Assembly (NCBI GenBank): GCA_038223055.1
Contig: JBBRHF010000011.1
Coordinates: 1-43,701, forward strand
Reading direction: 5' to 3'
Source: JBBRHF01 sp038223055
Lineage (GTDB): Bacteria; Actinomycetota; Actinomycetes; JACCUZ01
DNA length: 43,701 bases
The notes beneath the pieces are model-generated. The model ran no database searches and had not been told where the DNA came from. It was given only the letters and a program-made list of their open reading frames with translations. This document shows, in pieces, positions 1-8,747 of the stretch. The position numbers and the translations under genes were made by a program. The first letter of the stretch is position 1, and every line of letters starts with the position of its first letter.

Positions 1-245
1 AGGCCCTGCCGGCGGGACTGGTGGCCATCGGCGAGGTCGGCCTGGCCGGCGAGATTCGCCGCGTCACCGGCGTGTCGCGCCGATTGGCGGAGGCGTCCCT
101 GCTGGGCTTCAGCGTCGCCCTCGTGCCGCCGGACCCCGGCCGCGTCCCGGCGGGCATCCGCGTCGTCGAGGTTGCCGACATTCGCGGCGCGCTGCGGGCC
201 GCGTGGCCGGGCGCGACGGTCATCCCGTTCGCTGCGCACGGCTGA
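1..245 (+). CDS. radA: RadA DNA repair protein, C-terminal fragment
   Basis: This is the 3' end of a gene that begins before the window. The visible reading frame starts at base 3 and runs to the TGA ending at 245. The text LVAIGEVGLAGEIRRV is the hallmark of the C-terminal Lon-protease-like domain of RadA/Sms, a branch-migration ATPase that processes recombination intermediates. The N-terminal zinc finger and RecA-like ATPase lie outside the window. The next gene is disA, as is usual in actinobacteria and Firmicutes, where RadA can restrain DisA. Identification rests on about 80 residues, but these are very conserved. Confidence 0.9.
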   Translation, partial: ALPAGLVAIGEVGLAGEIRRVTGVSRRLAEASLLGFSVALVPPDPGRVPAGIRVVEVADIRGALRAAWPGATVIPFAAHG

Positions 246-323
246 GGGCGCGCGCCGACCTGGCCGGGTGCCTGGTCCCGGATAGACTGCGCCGGACAAT
301 CTCGCCGACGGGGAAGGGCCACC

Positions 324-1409
324 GTGGCATCGATCGACCGCAGCGACGACTCGCTGCGCGCCACGCTGGCCGCCGTCGCCCCGGGCACGGCACTGCGGGA
401 CGGGCTCGAACGCATCCTGCGCGGCGGCACCGGCGCCCTGATCGTCCTGGGCTGGGACAAGGTGGTCGACAGCCTGTGTGACGGCGGGTTCGTCCTGGAC
501 GTGGAGTTCAGCTCCACCCGGCTGCGGGAGCTGGCCAAGATGGACGGGGCGATCGCCGTGGACCGCGACCTCAACAAGATCGTGCGCGCCGCCGTCCAGA
601 TGATGCCCGACCCGTCGATCCCGACCGGTGAGTCGGGCACCCGCCACCGCACGGCCGACCGGGTCAACAAGCAGACCGACCTGCCGGTCATCTCGGTGAG
701 CCAGTCGATGAGCATCATCGCCATCTACGTCGCCGGGAGGCGCTACGTCCTCGAGGACTCGACCGCCATCCTGTCCCGGGCCAACCAGGCGCTGGCCACG
801 CTCGAGCGCTACAAGTTGCGCCTCGATGAGGTGTCCGGCACGCTGTCCGCGCTGGAGATCGAGGACCTGGTGACCGTGCGCGACGTCTGCGCGGTCGCCC
901 AGCGACTGGAAATGGTGCGCCGCATCGCCGGCGAGATCGAGGGCTACGTCGTGGAGCTCGGCACCGACGGGCGCCTGCTGACCCTGCAGCTGGACGAGTT
1001 GATCGCGGGTGTCGACCCCGACCGGGACCTCATTGCCCGGGACTACCTGCCGGCGCCGACCGCCCGCCGCACCCGCACCGTCGCCGACGTGCTGAAAGAT
1101 CTCGACGATCTCACCGCCACCGACCTGCTCGACCTCGGCGGCGTCGCCCGCGCTCTCGGCCACAGCGGCGGCGAGGGGCTCGACGTCGCGGCGAGCCCGC
1201 GGGGCTACCGGCTGCTGGCCCGCGTCCCGCGGCTGCCCGGGCTGGTCGTCGATCGCCTGGTCGAGCACTTCGTCAGCCTGCAGAAGCTGCTGGCAGCCGG
1301 CATCGACGACCTGCAGGCCGTCGAAGGTGTCGGCGAGTCGCGCGCCCGCAGCGTGCGCGAGGGATTGTCCCGCCTGGCCGAGTCCTCGATCCTCGAACGC
1401 TACGTCTGA
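324..1409 (+). CDS. disA: DNA integrity scanning diadenylate cyclase DisA
   Basis: DisA condenses two ATP into cyclic di-AMP while scanning DNA for branched structures; c-di-AMP controls potassium and osmotic homeostasis. The 361-aa length matches the family. The N-terminal DAC domain (about 1-145) shows both signature motifs, D74-G75-A76 and G105-T-R-H-R-T-A111. A helical spine follows, and the C-terminus (about 300-361) has helix-hairpin-helix DNA-binding sequence (AVEGVGESRARSV). The start is GTG at 324, preceded by GGGAAGG at 311-317. It lies 78 bases downstream of radA on the same strand. Nothing looks broken, so activity is expected. Confidence 0.97.
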   Translation: MASIDRSDDSLRATLAAVAPGTALRDGLERILRGGTGALIVLGWDKVVDSLCDGGFVLDVEFSSTRLRELAKMDGAIAVDRDLNKIVRAAVQMMPDPSIPTGESGTRHRTADRVNKQTDLPVISVSQSMSIIAIYVAGRRYVLEDSTAILSRANQALATLERYKLRLDEVSGTLSALEIEDLVTVRDVCAVAQRLEMVRRIAGEIEGYVVELGTDGRLLTLQLDELIAGVDPDRDLIARDYLPAPTARRTRTVADVLKDLDDLTATDLLDLGGVARALGHSGGEGLDVAASPRGYRLLARVPRLPGLVVDRLVEHFVSLQKLLAAGIDDLQAVEGVGESRARSVREGLSRLAESSILERYV

Positions 1410-1427
1410 GCACCCGCGCCGGGTTCC

Positions 1428-1481
1428 CCGTAACGTCCGAACAAGCGGGGGCTATGCCGCACGCTTGTTCGGACGTTACGG
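1428..1481. terminator. Perfect 20-bp inverted repeat between disA and cheW
   Basis: Arms 1428-1447 and 1462-1481 are perfect reverse complements of 20 bases, separated by a 14-base loop. The site lies 18 bases after the disA stop and before the convergent cheW stop (1517). It most simply serves as a bidirectional terminator for the two facing transcripts. No clear T-run follows on either side. The stem is longer and less GC-extreme than the other hairpins here, so a protein-binding palindrome remains possible. Confidence 0.6.
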
Positions 1482-1516
1482 CCGGGGCGTGCGCGGTCGG
1501 CTCCACTCTCGCGCGT

Positions 1517-1933
1517 TCAGGCGGGGACGAGACCGGCGAGTGCCCGCAGGGTGACGACGAAGACCGGCCGACCCGCCGCGTCCCGACGTACCTCCCGGAC
1601 GTAGCTCGGCAGCCCGCTGGGCCGCACCTCGTCGGGGCGCAGCGGCACCAGGTCGTCCGGTCCGAGCACCGCCAGCACCTTGTCCAGGGCCAGCCCGAGC
1701 GCTCCGCCTTCGTCGGCGACCAGCACGAGCACGTCTCCGGTGTCCAGCGGGTCGGTGGCCGCGCGCAGGTCGACGATCGGCAGCGGTGTCCCCCGCAGCG
1801 TCAGCAGCCCGGTGATGGGCGCGCGGGCGCCGTGCAGGGGTTCGATGCCCACGGCCCGCACCACTTCGCGTACGTCGAGGAGCAGGCCAGCCATCTCCCG
1901 CCCACCCATCAGAAACGTGACATATCCGCTCAT
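1517..1933 (-). CDS. cheW: CheW-like chemosensory coupling protein
   Basis: CheW adaptors link chemoreceptors to the CheA kinase through an SH3-like fold. The 138-aa product has the family pattern: a N-terminal strand (YVTFLMGGREMAGLLLDV), then VREVVRAVGIEPLHGA, the turn ITGLLTLRGTPLPIVDLR, and VLVLVADEGGALGLALDKV. The ATG at 1931-1933 overlaps the TGA of the upstream cheR (ATGA), which decides the start over an in-frame upstream start at 2008. It is the last gene of a cheB-cheR-cheW operon. No CheA kinase or receptor gene is visible in the window, so its partners must be encoded elsewhere. Confidence 0.88.
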   Translation of the reverse strand: MSGYVTFLMGGREMAGLLLDVREVVRAVGIEPLHGARAPITGLLTLRGTPLPIVDLRAATDPLDTGDVLVLVADEGGALGLALDKVLAVLGPDDLVPLRPDEVRPSGLPSYVREVRRDAAGRPVFVVTLRALAGLVPA

Positions 1934-3453
1934 CGTTGCCTCCGTATCGGCGCGGCGGCCCGCGCCGGTCTGGCCCGGGCAGTTGCTGCGTCGGCCAGTG
2001 CCCAGCACAGCTCGATCAGCTCGGCGACCGGGCGGCCGCCCAGCAGCGGGCCCAGTGTGTCCGCGTCCAGCCTCGCCAGCGAGCGCGCCGCCGCCAGGTA
2101 GGACACGGCCGCGACACCGTGCTGCCCGAGCCGGGCCAGTGACCCGGCCAGCAGGAAATGCGCGTCGCCCGCCCCCGGGTCGAGGTAGACCGCCTTGCGC
2201 AGGGCGTCGACGGCCACGGCGTCGCGGCCCAAGCTGGCCGCCGCCTGCCCCGCCACGATGTAGGCCGCCGTGAGCAACCGGTCCAGCGCGCTGGCCCGCC
2301 CGGACAGGTCGCTGGCCCCCGCGTAGTCCCCCGCAGCGAACGCCGCCTGCGCAGACAGGAGCAGGGCTGCCGCGTCGGCGGAGGCGCCAGCGGGGGCGTC
2401 GGCGGTGGCGTCGGGGGCGGAGGCGCCGGCGGGGGCGTCGGAGGCGCCGGCGGGGGCGTCGGAGGCGTCGGAGGTGGCGTGAGGGGCGTCGGGGGCGTTG
2501 GCGGCCATGGCGGCGGGAGCCGGCGCGTCGCGCAGCACCGGCGCGTCGCGCAGCACCGGCGGACGCGCGCGGCGGGCCGGCGGGAAAGCCGGAGCCGGCG
2601 GGCCGGCGGGCACCCGGCGGTACAGGAACGCGTCACCCATCGGCACCAGCGTGAACGCCTCGCTGACCCGCCACAGGGTCTCGGCGTGCCCGATCAACAG
2701 GTAGCCGCCCGGGGTCAGCGCCTTCGCGAAGCGCCCGATGAGCGCCCGCGTGGTCTCCCGGGAGAAGTAGATGGTGACGTTGCGGCACACGATCAGGTCC
2801 ACCTCGCCCGGGCCGAACGGAGGGCTTTCGGTGACCAGGTTGTGCCGGAACAGCTCGACCATGGCACTCACGTCGGGCCCGACCCCGAAGCCGCCGCCGG
2901 GGCGCGACTCGAGCCAGCGGGCCCGTGCCCCCGCCGGGGCGGCCTGCAGCGTGCGACCCGTGTACGTCGCGTTCCGCGCGGTCGCCAGCGCGTCCTCGGA
3001 CAGGTCGGTCCCGACCACCCGAGCCCGCGCCGCCGGCGCCGAGAGCTCCAGCAGCAGCATCGCCAGGGTGTAGGGCTCCTCGCCGGTCGAGCACCCCGCA
3101 CTCCAGACCGTCAGGGGTCGGGCTCGGCCGGCGCAGGTCCGCAGCAGCTCGGGAAGCACCCGATCGCGCAGCGCCGCCATCTGCGGCGGGTTGCGGAAGA
3201 AGCTGGTCTCTTGCACCGTCACCGCGGCGATCAGTCGCTGGCGCTCGAGGCCGCCGACGCTGTCCGGGTGGGCGTCCCCGCCACGGACCAGGTCGACGTA
3301 CGCCGACACGCGCGGTGTTCCGGCCGCCGCCATCAGCTCGGCGAGCACGCCGGACAGGCCGGCGCGGCGGTTGTCCTCGAAGGCCAGGCCGGCAGTCTGG
3401 GCCAAGTAGCCACGGACGAGGTCGAAGTCGACGTCGTCCAGGGTGAGCGTCAC
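1930..3453 (-). CDS. cheR: CheR methyltransferase with C-terminal TPR region
   Basis: CheR methylates glutamates of chemoreceptors using S-adenosylmethionine. Residues 1-275 form the standard N-terminal helical plus methyltransferase domains, with ETSFFRNP (about 82-89), the SAM loop WSAGCSTGEEP (117-127) and the DLIVCRN motif. A low-complexity Ala/Pro/Asp linker with repeated DAPAGAS follows. The last ~150 residues are TPR-like helical repeats (AFAAGDYAGASDLSGRA; AVDALRKAVYLDPGAGDAHF). At 507 aa it is nearly twice the length of a plain CheR. This architecture resembles WspC/FrzF, from chemosensory systems that control functions other than swimming. The GTG start overlaps the cheB stop (GTGA at 3450-3453). 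Confidence 0.92.
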   Translation of the reverse strand: MTLTLDDVDFDLVRGYLAQTAGLAFEDNRRAGLSGVLAELMAAAGTPRVSAYVDLVRGGDAHPDSVGGLERQRLIAAVTVQETSFFRNPPQMAALRDRVLPELLRTCAGRARPLTVWSAGCSTGEEPYTLAMLLLELSAPAARARVVGTDLSEDALATARNATYTGRTLQAAPAGARARWLESRPGGGFGVGPDVSAMVELFRHNLVTESPPFGPGEVDLIVCRNVTIYFSRETTRALIGRFAKALTPGGYLLIGHAETLWRVSEAFTLVPMGDAFLYRRVPAGPPAPAFPPARRARPPVLRDAPVLRDAPAPAAMAANAPDAPHATSDASDAPAGASDAPAGASAPDATADAPAGASADAAALLLSAQAAFAAGDYAGASDLSGRASALDRLLTAAYIVAGQAAASLGRDAVAVDALRKAVYLDPGAGDAHFLLAGSLARLGQHGVAAVSYLAAARSLARLDADTLGPLLGGRPVAELIELCWALADAATARARPARAAAPIRRQR

Positions 3454-4616
3454 CGGTTCAGCCCGGCTATCAGCTGGCCCCGGCTGGCCGCGACGACCGC
3501 TGCGGCTATCTGCGGCAGCCCCAGCTGGGCCGCGACCGCCCCCAGGGACTGCGCGGCAGCCGGCATCCCCCACACGGCACTCGTCGACTCGTCCTGGCCG
3601 ATCGTCAGCCCGCCGGCGTCGCGGATCGCCCGCAACCCGAGAGCGCCGTCGCGGCCCATCCCGGTCAGCAGGACTCCGAGTGCGCGGCGCCCGTAGACCT
3701 CGGCGGCGCTGGTGAAGGCCTCGTCAACCCCCGGCACGTGGAACTGGCCGGGGCCGGGAGGGCGCAGCGCCAGGCGCAGCCCCGGTCGCAGCACGGTGTT
3801 GGCGCCGGTGGGCGCGACGTAGACGGTGCCCGGCACCATCCGCTGGCCGTCCTGCGCGAGCCCGACCGGCAGCAGGCACACGGTGTCCAGCCAGCTCGCC
3901 AGGGACTCGACGAAGCCGTCGGCCATGTGCTGAACCAGCAGGACGGGCAGGTCGAGGTCGCGCGGCAGGTCGGCCAGGATCTTCGCCAGGGCCGGCGGCC
4001 CGCCGGTCGAGGCCCCGATGACCAGGACCGCGAACGGGCTGGTGCTCGCGCTGGAGCCGCCGGGCGCCGCCGGGACCGTGTCCTGCCCGCCGAGGTCCTG
4101 CCCGCCGAGGTCCTGCCGGCCGAGACCCTGCGCTCGGAGCCGGCTGCGCGGATGGGTGATCACCCTAACCCGGCTGGCGGCCCGCAGGTGTCGGCGCAGG
4201 GCCGCGACGTACATCGCGGAGGTGGGCGGAGCGTCCAGCACGTCGAGGACGTCGACGGCTCCGGCGGCCAGGACCGCGGAGGAGTGACGCGCGGCCGAGC
4301 CGCACACCACGATGGGGGTGGGGCAGGAGCCCATGATGCGCTCGACGGCCTCGAGGCCGTCCGTCCAGCCGACCATGTCGAGCAGGACAGCGTCCGGGCG
4401 CAGGCGGGCGACCGCATCCTCGGCACGAGCAGCCGTGCACGCCTCCGCGCTGACCGTGAACCCGGGGCAGTCCAGCAGCAGGCGCAACTGGCGGGTGTGC
4501 TCGCGACTGATCGCCACCACCACGACCGACAGGTCCGCCGGCGCGACAAGGGTGCGCAGCCGCAGCGCCTGCACCTCGGTAGGTCGCGGCGGCGGACTCC
4601 CGACTGGTGACGCCAC
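3450..4616 (-). CDS. cheB: CheB-type receptor methylesterase with degraded receiver domain
   Basis: The C-terminal half (about 195-388) is a CheB methylesterase that removes receptor methyl groups. Its catalytic triad is intact: S203 in GASTGG, H230 in VQHM and D323 in GMGRDGA. The N-terminal ~150 residues resemble a receiver and keep the aspartate D80 (AVLLDM). However, the acidic pair expected after strand 1 is replaced (VVVVAIS) and the conserved lysine before the usual proline is missing (VLDVLDAPP). Phosphorylation control is therefore doubtful. The linker contains a repeated LGGQD unit. GTG start with AGGGAGG just upstream; first gene of cheB-cheR-cheW. Confidence 0.9.
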   Translation of the reverse strand: MASPVGSPPPRPTEVQALRLRTLVAPADLSVVVVAISREHTRQLRLLLDCPGFTVSAEACTAARAEDAVARLRPDAVLLDMVGWTDGLEAVERIMGSCPTPIVVCGSAARHSSAVLAAGAVDVLDVLDAPPTSAMYVAALRRHLRAASRVRVITHPRSRLRAQGLGRQDLGGQDLGGQDTVPAAPGGSSASTSPFAVLVIGASTGGPPALAKILADLPRDLDLPVLLVQHMADGFVESLASWLDTVCLLPVGLAQDGQRMVPGTVYVAPTGANTVLRPGLRLALRPPGPGQFHVPGVDEAFTSAAEVYGRRALGVLLTGMGRDGALGLRAIRDAGGLTIGQDESTSAVWGMPAAAQSLGAVAAQLGLPQIAAAVVAASRGQLIAGLNR

Positions 4617-4744
4617 GACGCCTCCCTGCTATTGCCGGGCCAGGTCACCTGCTCGGCGCCTTGCACCGGGACATCGTCAGGTCCCGGCGATGACTTGAGG
4701 CGGCCGGACGCCGTCATCGACGGGTCGTGGCACGATCAGCGGTC

Positions 4745-5620
4745 ATGGCGAACTCCGCGCTGCATGCCCCGATCCTGCGGTGGTACGCCGAACATGCCCG
4801 CGACCTGCCCTGGCGGCGTCAGGACGCCTCGCCGTGGGCCGTGCTGGTCAGCGAGGTGATGCTGCAGCAGACCCCCGTCGCACGGGTGCTGCCGGTCCAC
4901 GCGCAGTGGCTGCAGCGCTGGCCGACACCGGCCGGGCACGCGGCGGCCGGGGCCGGTGACGCGGTGCGGGCCTGGGGCCGGCTCGGCTACCCGCGGCGCG
5001 CCCTGCGCCTGCACGCGGCGGCCGGGCTGATCGTGGCCCGCCATGACGGCGACGTGCCCTCGTCGTACGACGCGTTGCTGGCCCTTCCCGGCATCGGGGG
5101 CTACACCGCCGCGGCCATCGCTTCGTTCGCATTCGGGCAGCGGCACGCCGTCCTCGACACCAACGTGCGTCGGGTGCAGGCCCGGGCCGTGGCGGGACGG
5201 CCCGGCCCGGCGCCGTCGCTGACCGCAGCCGAGCAGGCCATGGCCGAGGCACTGCTGCCCGACGACCCGGCGGTCGCGTCCCGGTGGGCGGTCGCCGCGA
5301 TGGAAGTGGGGGCGCTGGTCTGCACCGCCCGCAGCCCGGCCTGCGAGCGCTGCCCGATCGCGGCGGTATGTGCGTGGCGGGTGGCCGGATGGCCGGCGGA
5401 CGACGGGCCGCCGCGCCGCGGTCAGCCGTTCACCGGAACCGACCGACAGGTGCGAGGCCTGCTGCTCGCGGTGCTGCGCGAGGCCACCGGCCCGGTGTCG
5501 CGCGAGCGCCTCGACCGGGTCTGGGCCGACCCCGCGCAGCGCGAGCGGGCTCTGGCTGGTCTGCTCGCGGACGGGTTGCTCGTCCCCGCCACCGACGACC
5601 GGCTGGCCCTGCCCGCCTGA
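4745..5620 (+). CDS. mutY: A/G-specific adenine DNA glycosylase MutY
   Basis: MutY removes adenine mispaired with 8-oxoguanine. The 291-aa protein shows the catalytic glutamate in SEVMLQQT (E37), the helix-hairpin-helix LPGIGGYTAAAI (about 114-125), the catalytic aspartate in VLDTN (D138) and four cluster cysteines C193-X6-C200-X2-C203-X5-C209 for a 4Fe-4S cluster. It is short and lacks a convincing C-terminal NUDIX-like lesion-sensing domain, which is common in actinobacterial MutY. I chose ATG 4745; an in-frame GTG at 4727 would add six residues, and neither has a clear Shine-Dalgarno. It is convergent with clpC, 10 bases apart. Confidence 0.93.
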   Translation: MANSALHAPILRWYAEHARDLPWRRQDASPWAVLVSEVMLQQTPVARVLPVHAQWLQRWPTPAGHAAAGAGDAVRAWGRLGYPRRALRLHAAAGLIVARHDGDVPSSYDALLALPGIGGYTAAAIASFAFGQRHAVLDTNVRRVQARAVAGRPGPAPSLTAAEQAMAEALLPDDPAVASRWAVAAMEVGALVCTARSPACERCPIAAVCAWRVAGWPADDGPPRRGQPFTGTDRQVRGLLLAVLREATGPVSRERLDRVWADPAQRERALAGLLADGLLVPATDDRLALPA

Positions 5621-5630
5621 GCGCTCTCGG

Positions 5631-8132
5631 CTACTCCTGCTGCCCGGCCGTCTCGACCGGCGGGGCGTCGGGCAGCGTCGCCTTCTCCTCGCCGACGAAG
5701 GTGAACCGCTCGGCGTCGGCCTCGCCCTCGGTGCCGACCAGCACGATGTGCCCGGGCCGCACCTCGCCGAAGAGGATCTTCTCGGAGAGCACGTCCTCGA
5801 TCTCCCGCTGGATGGTGCGGCGCAACGGCCGGGCGCCGAGCACCGGGTCGTAGCCCCTCTTGGCGAGCAGCGCCTTGGCCGAGGTCGTGAGCTCGAGACC
5901 CATGTCCTTGTCGCGCAGCCGCTCGTCGAGCTTGGCCAGCATCAGGTCGACGATCTTGACGATCTCCTCCGGCGTGAGCTGGTGGAAGACGACGATGTCG
6001 TCGATCCGGTTGAGGAACTCGGGCCGGAAGTGCTGCTTGAGCTCGTCCTGGACCTTGTTCTTCATCCGCTCGTAGCCGGTCTGGGCGTCACCCGAGGCGG
6101 CGAAGCCCAGGTTGAACCCCTTGGAGATGTCGCGGGTGCCGAGGTTGGTGGTCATGATGATCACGGTGTTCTTGAAGTCGACGACCCGGCCCTGGGAGTC
6201 GGTGAGCCGCCCGTCCTCCAGGATCTGCAGCAGCGAGTTGAAGATGTCCGGATGGGCCTTCTCGACCTCGTCGAACAGGACCACCGAGAACGGCTTGCGC
6301 CGGACCTTCTCAGTGAGCTGGCCACCCTCCTCGTAGCCCACGTATCCGGGCGGGGAGCCGAACAGCCGGGAGACGGTGTGCTTCTCGGAGAACTCGGACA
6401 TGTCCAGCTGGATCAGGGAGTCCTCGTCGCCGAACAGGAACTCCGCCAGCGTCTTGGACAGTTCGGTCTTGCCGACGCCGGACGGGCCGGCGAAGATGAA
6501 CGACCCGCCGGGGCGCTTGGGGTCCTTGAGGCCGGCTCGGGTCCGCCGGATGGCCTGGGACAGCGCCTTGATCGCCTGCTGCTGGCCGATGACGCGCTTG
6601 TGCAGCTCGTCCTCCATGTGCAGCAGCCGCTGGGACTCCTCCTCGGTGAGCTTGAAGACCGGGATGCCGGTGGCGGTGGCGAGGACCTCGGCGATGAGTT
6701 CCTCGTCGACCTCGGCGACGACGTCCATGTCGCCGGCTTTCCACTCCTTCTCGCGCTGGGCCTTCTCGCCGAGCAGGGTCTTCTCCCGGTCGCGCAGCGC
6801 CGCGGCCTTCTCGAAGTCCTGCGCGTCGATCGCGGACTCCTTCTCGCGGCGAACGTTGGCGATGCGCTCGTCGAACTCGCGCAGGTCCGGCGGCGCGGTC
6901 ATCCGCCGGATCCGCATCCGCGACCCGGCCTCGTCGATGAGGTCGATCGCCTTGTCGGGCAGGAACCGGTCGGACACGTAGCGGTCGGCCAGCGTAGCGG
7001 CCGCGACCAGCGCGCCGTCGGTGATCGAGACGCGGTGGTGGGCCTCGTAGCGGTCGCGCAGGCCCTTGAGGATCTCGATGGTGTGCGACAGCGACGGCTC
7101 GGCCACCTGGATGGGCTGGAACCGGCGCTCCAGCGCCGCGTCTTTCTCCAGGTGCTTGCGGTATTCGTCCAGGGTGGTGGCACCGATGGTCTGCAGCTCG
7201 CCGCGGGCGAGCATCGGCTTGAGGATCGAGGCCGCGTCGATGGCGCCTTCGGCGGCGCCGGCGCCGACCAAGGTGTGCAGCTCGTCGATGAACAAGATGA
7301 TGTCGCCGCGGGTGCGGATCTCCTTGAGGACCTTCTTCAGCCGCTCCTCGAAGTCGCCGCGGTAGCGGCTGCCGGCGACGAGCGCGCCGAGGTCCAGCGT
7401 GTAGAGTTGCTTGTCCTTGAGCGTCTCGGGCACCTCGCCCTTGATGATCGCCTGGGCCAGGCCCTCCACCACGGCGGTCTTGCCCACGCCTGGCTCGCCG
7501 ATCAGCACCGGGTTGTTCTTGGTGCGCCGCGAGAGCACCTGCATCACCCGCTCGATCTCCTTCTCGCGCCCGATCACCGGGTCCAGCTTCCCCTCGCGCG
7601 CGGCCTGGGTCAGGTTGCGGCCGAACTGGTCGAGCACCAGCGAGGTCGACGGCGCGCCCTCGGCGGGACCGCCGGCGGCGGCGGTCTCCTTGCCCTGGTA
7701 GCCCGAGAGCAGTTGGATCACCTGCTGGCGGACCCGGTTGAGGTCGGCGCCAAGCTTGACCAGGACCTGGGCGGCGACGCCCTCCCCCTCGCGGATCAAA
7801 CCCAGGAGGATGTGCTCGGTGCCAATGTAGTTGTGGCCCAGCTGCAGCGCCTCGCGCAGGGACAGCTCGAGGACCTTCTTGGCCCGCGGAGTGAAGGGGA
7901 TGTGACCGGACGGCGCCTGCTGCCCCTGACCGATGATCTCCTCGACCTGCGAGCGCACGGCCTCCAGCGAGATGCCGAGTGACTCCAGCGCCTTGGCGGC
8001 GACACCCTCGCCCTCGTGGATCAGCCCGAGCAGGATGTGCTCGGTGCCGATGTAGTTGTGGTTCAGCATCCGGGCCTCTTCTTGGGCCAGGACGACAACC
8101 CGCCGCGCGCGGTCGGTGAATCTTTCGAACAT
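5631..8132 (-). CDS. clpC: ATP-dependent Clp protease ATPase subunit ClpC
   Basis: ClpC unfolds proteins and feeds them to ClpP. The 833-aa product has two N-terminal Clp repeats (each with HNYIGTEHILLGLI), AAA module 1 with Walker A GEPGVGKT and Walker B ILFIDELHT, a middle region with a UVR-like coiled coil (EKESAIDAQDFEKAAALRD), and AAA module 2 with GPSGVGKT and VVLFDEVEKAH. The ATG at 8130-8132 (MFERFTDRARR) is the conserved family start and has AAGGAG six bases upstream; the longer in-frame start at 8219 is rejected. In relatives lsr2 lies directly upstream, but here about 1.6 kb of other DNA intervenes. Confidence 0.97.
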   Translation of the reverse strand: MFERFTDRARRVVVLAQEEARMLNHNYIGTEHILLGLIHEGEGVAAKALESLGISLEAVRSQVEEIIGQGQQAPSGHIPFTPRAKKVLELSLREALQLGHNYIGTEHILLGLIREGEGVAAQVLVKLGADLNRVRQQVIQLLSGYQGKETAAAGGPAEGAPSTSLVLDQFGRNLTQAAREGKLDPVIGREKEIERVMQVLSRRTKNNPVLIGEPGVGKTAVVEGLAQAIIKGEVPETLKDKQLYTLDLGALVAGSRYRGDFEERLKKVLKEIRTRGDIILFIDELHTLVGAGAAEGAIDAASILKPMLARGELQTIGATTLDEYRKHLEKDAALERRFQPIQVAEPSLSHTIEILKGLRDRYEAHHRVSITDGALVAAATLADRYVSDRFLPDKAIDLIDEAGSRMRIRRMTAPPDLREFDERIANVRREKESAIDAQDFEKAAALRDREKTLLGEKAQREKEWKAGDMDVVAEVDEELIAEVLATATGIPVFKLTEEESQRLLHMEDELHKRVIGQQQAIKALSQAIRRTRAGLKDPKRPGGSFIFAGPSGVGKTELSKTLAEFLFGDEDSLIQLDMSEFSEKHTVSRLFGSPPGYVGYEEGGQLTEKVRRKPFSVVLFDEVEKAHPDIFNSLLQILEDGRLTDSQGRVVDFKNTVIIMTTNLGTRDISKGFNLGFAASGDAQTGYERMKNKVQDELKQHFRPEFLNRIDDIVVFHQLTPEEIVKIVDLMLAKLDERLRDKDMGLELTTSAKALLAKRGYDPVLGARPLRRTIQREIEDVLSEKILFGEVRPGHIVLVGTEGEADAERFTFVGEEKATLPDAPPVETAGQQE

Positions 8133-8435
8133 CTTTCGCTCCTTGCCGAGAGCGGTCGGGCCGGCACCGGTCAGCACTGCCGGCCGGTCCGCGAAGACCG
8201 ACCCCTGAACCCTCCGCATGCTAGTCCCGCCGAGTCTCAGACGTATGTCCCGCCAATGATGCCAGCCGACCGGCGATCTCGGCGGACCGTCGACCGGGCG
8301 AAGGGCTGGTGCGCCGATCTACCCTGACAACAGGTGGCGTGCGGGCAGTGTTCCGCGGCGGACTACGCCTCCAGCGAACGCGGAGTACGTCGAGGCGCGT
8401 CCCAGGGTATTCACGGCGGTCTAGGTGATCATGGT
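8133..8435. other. clpC upstream region, no gene seen
   Basis: About 300 bases upstream of clpC hold its ribosome-binding site (AAGGAG on the minus strand, around 8139-8144) and must hold its promoter. I could not identify a convincing -35/-10 pair or a ClgR or HspR operator by eye. Open frames here are interrupted or have no recognisable product. An in-frame TGA at 8426-8428 bounds the transposase-like fragment that follows. Confidence 0.4.
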
Positions 8436-8436
8436 T

Positions 8437-8715
8437 TTGGGAACACCTGGACGCCTACGTGGTCGAAACCGACGAATACCTGGCCATCGCGCGCAACTTG
8501 CTCCACCTCGGCGGGCACGTTGACTACACGGCCATCACCGTCACCCTGGACCGCCCCGACAGCCCGCGGGTCGCCCGTGCCCTGCACCTGCGCACCGAGG
8601 AACTCAACGCCACCCCGCCCTGCCCACCCGGTGACCGGCGCCCACTGACCTACCAAGTCACCGGGGGCCAGAAGTCTCAACGGCGATCTCGTGCCCATCT
8701 TGAGGGGGTTGAGAC
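8437..8715 (+). pseudogene. Probable remnant of a transposase-like gene, 3' end
   Basis: From just after an in-frame TGA at 8426 a plus-strand frame reads WEHLDAYVVETDEYLAIARN and continues to about 8670 with normal protein-like composition (ITVTLDRP, ARALHLRTEELNATPP, RRPLTYQVTGG). It lacks a plausible start with a ribosome-binding site and has no natural end: the frame runs on into antisense of the DUF488 gene. The style resembles C-terminal parts of actinobacterial transposase-associated proteins, but I cannot name a family. An 8-bp inverted repeat GTCTCAAC/GTTGAGAC at 8674-8681 and 8708-8715 closes it and could be part of an insertion-sequence end. Low confidence. Confidence 0.3.
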
Positions 8716-8747
8716 CAAATTATGCCGCGGATTTACGGCGCGCGACC

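Noticed and set aside
2380..2480. GC-rich repeated tract in cheR considered as a separate repeat element
   Set aside because: It is the Ala/Pro/Asp linker of CheR in frame and is explained by the protein.
5370..7982. 870-codon plus-strand open frame opposite clpC
   Set aside because: It is antisense to clpC, with a low-complexity composition typical of GC-rich shadow frames. ClpC motifs are unambiguous on the other strand.
8133..8400. Search for a ClgR or HspR operator upstream of clpC
   Set aside because: A partial GC-rich dyad is visible near 8348-8365, but it does not match the known operator well enough to report.
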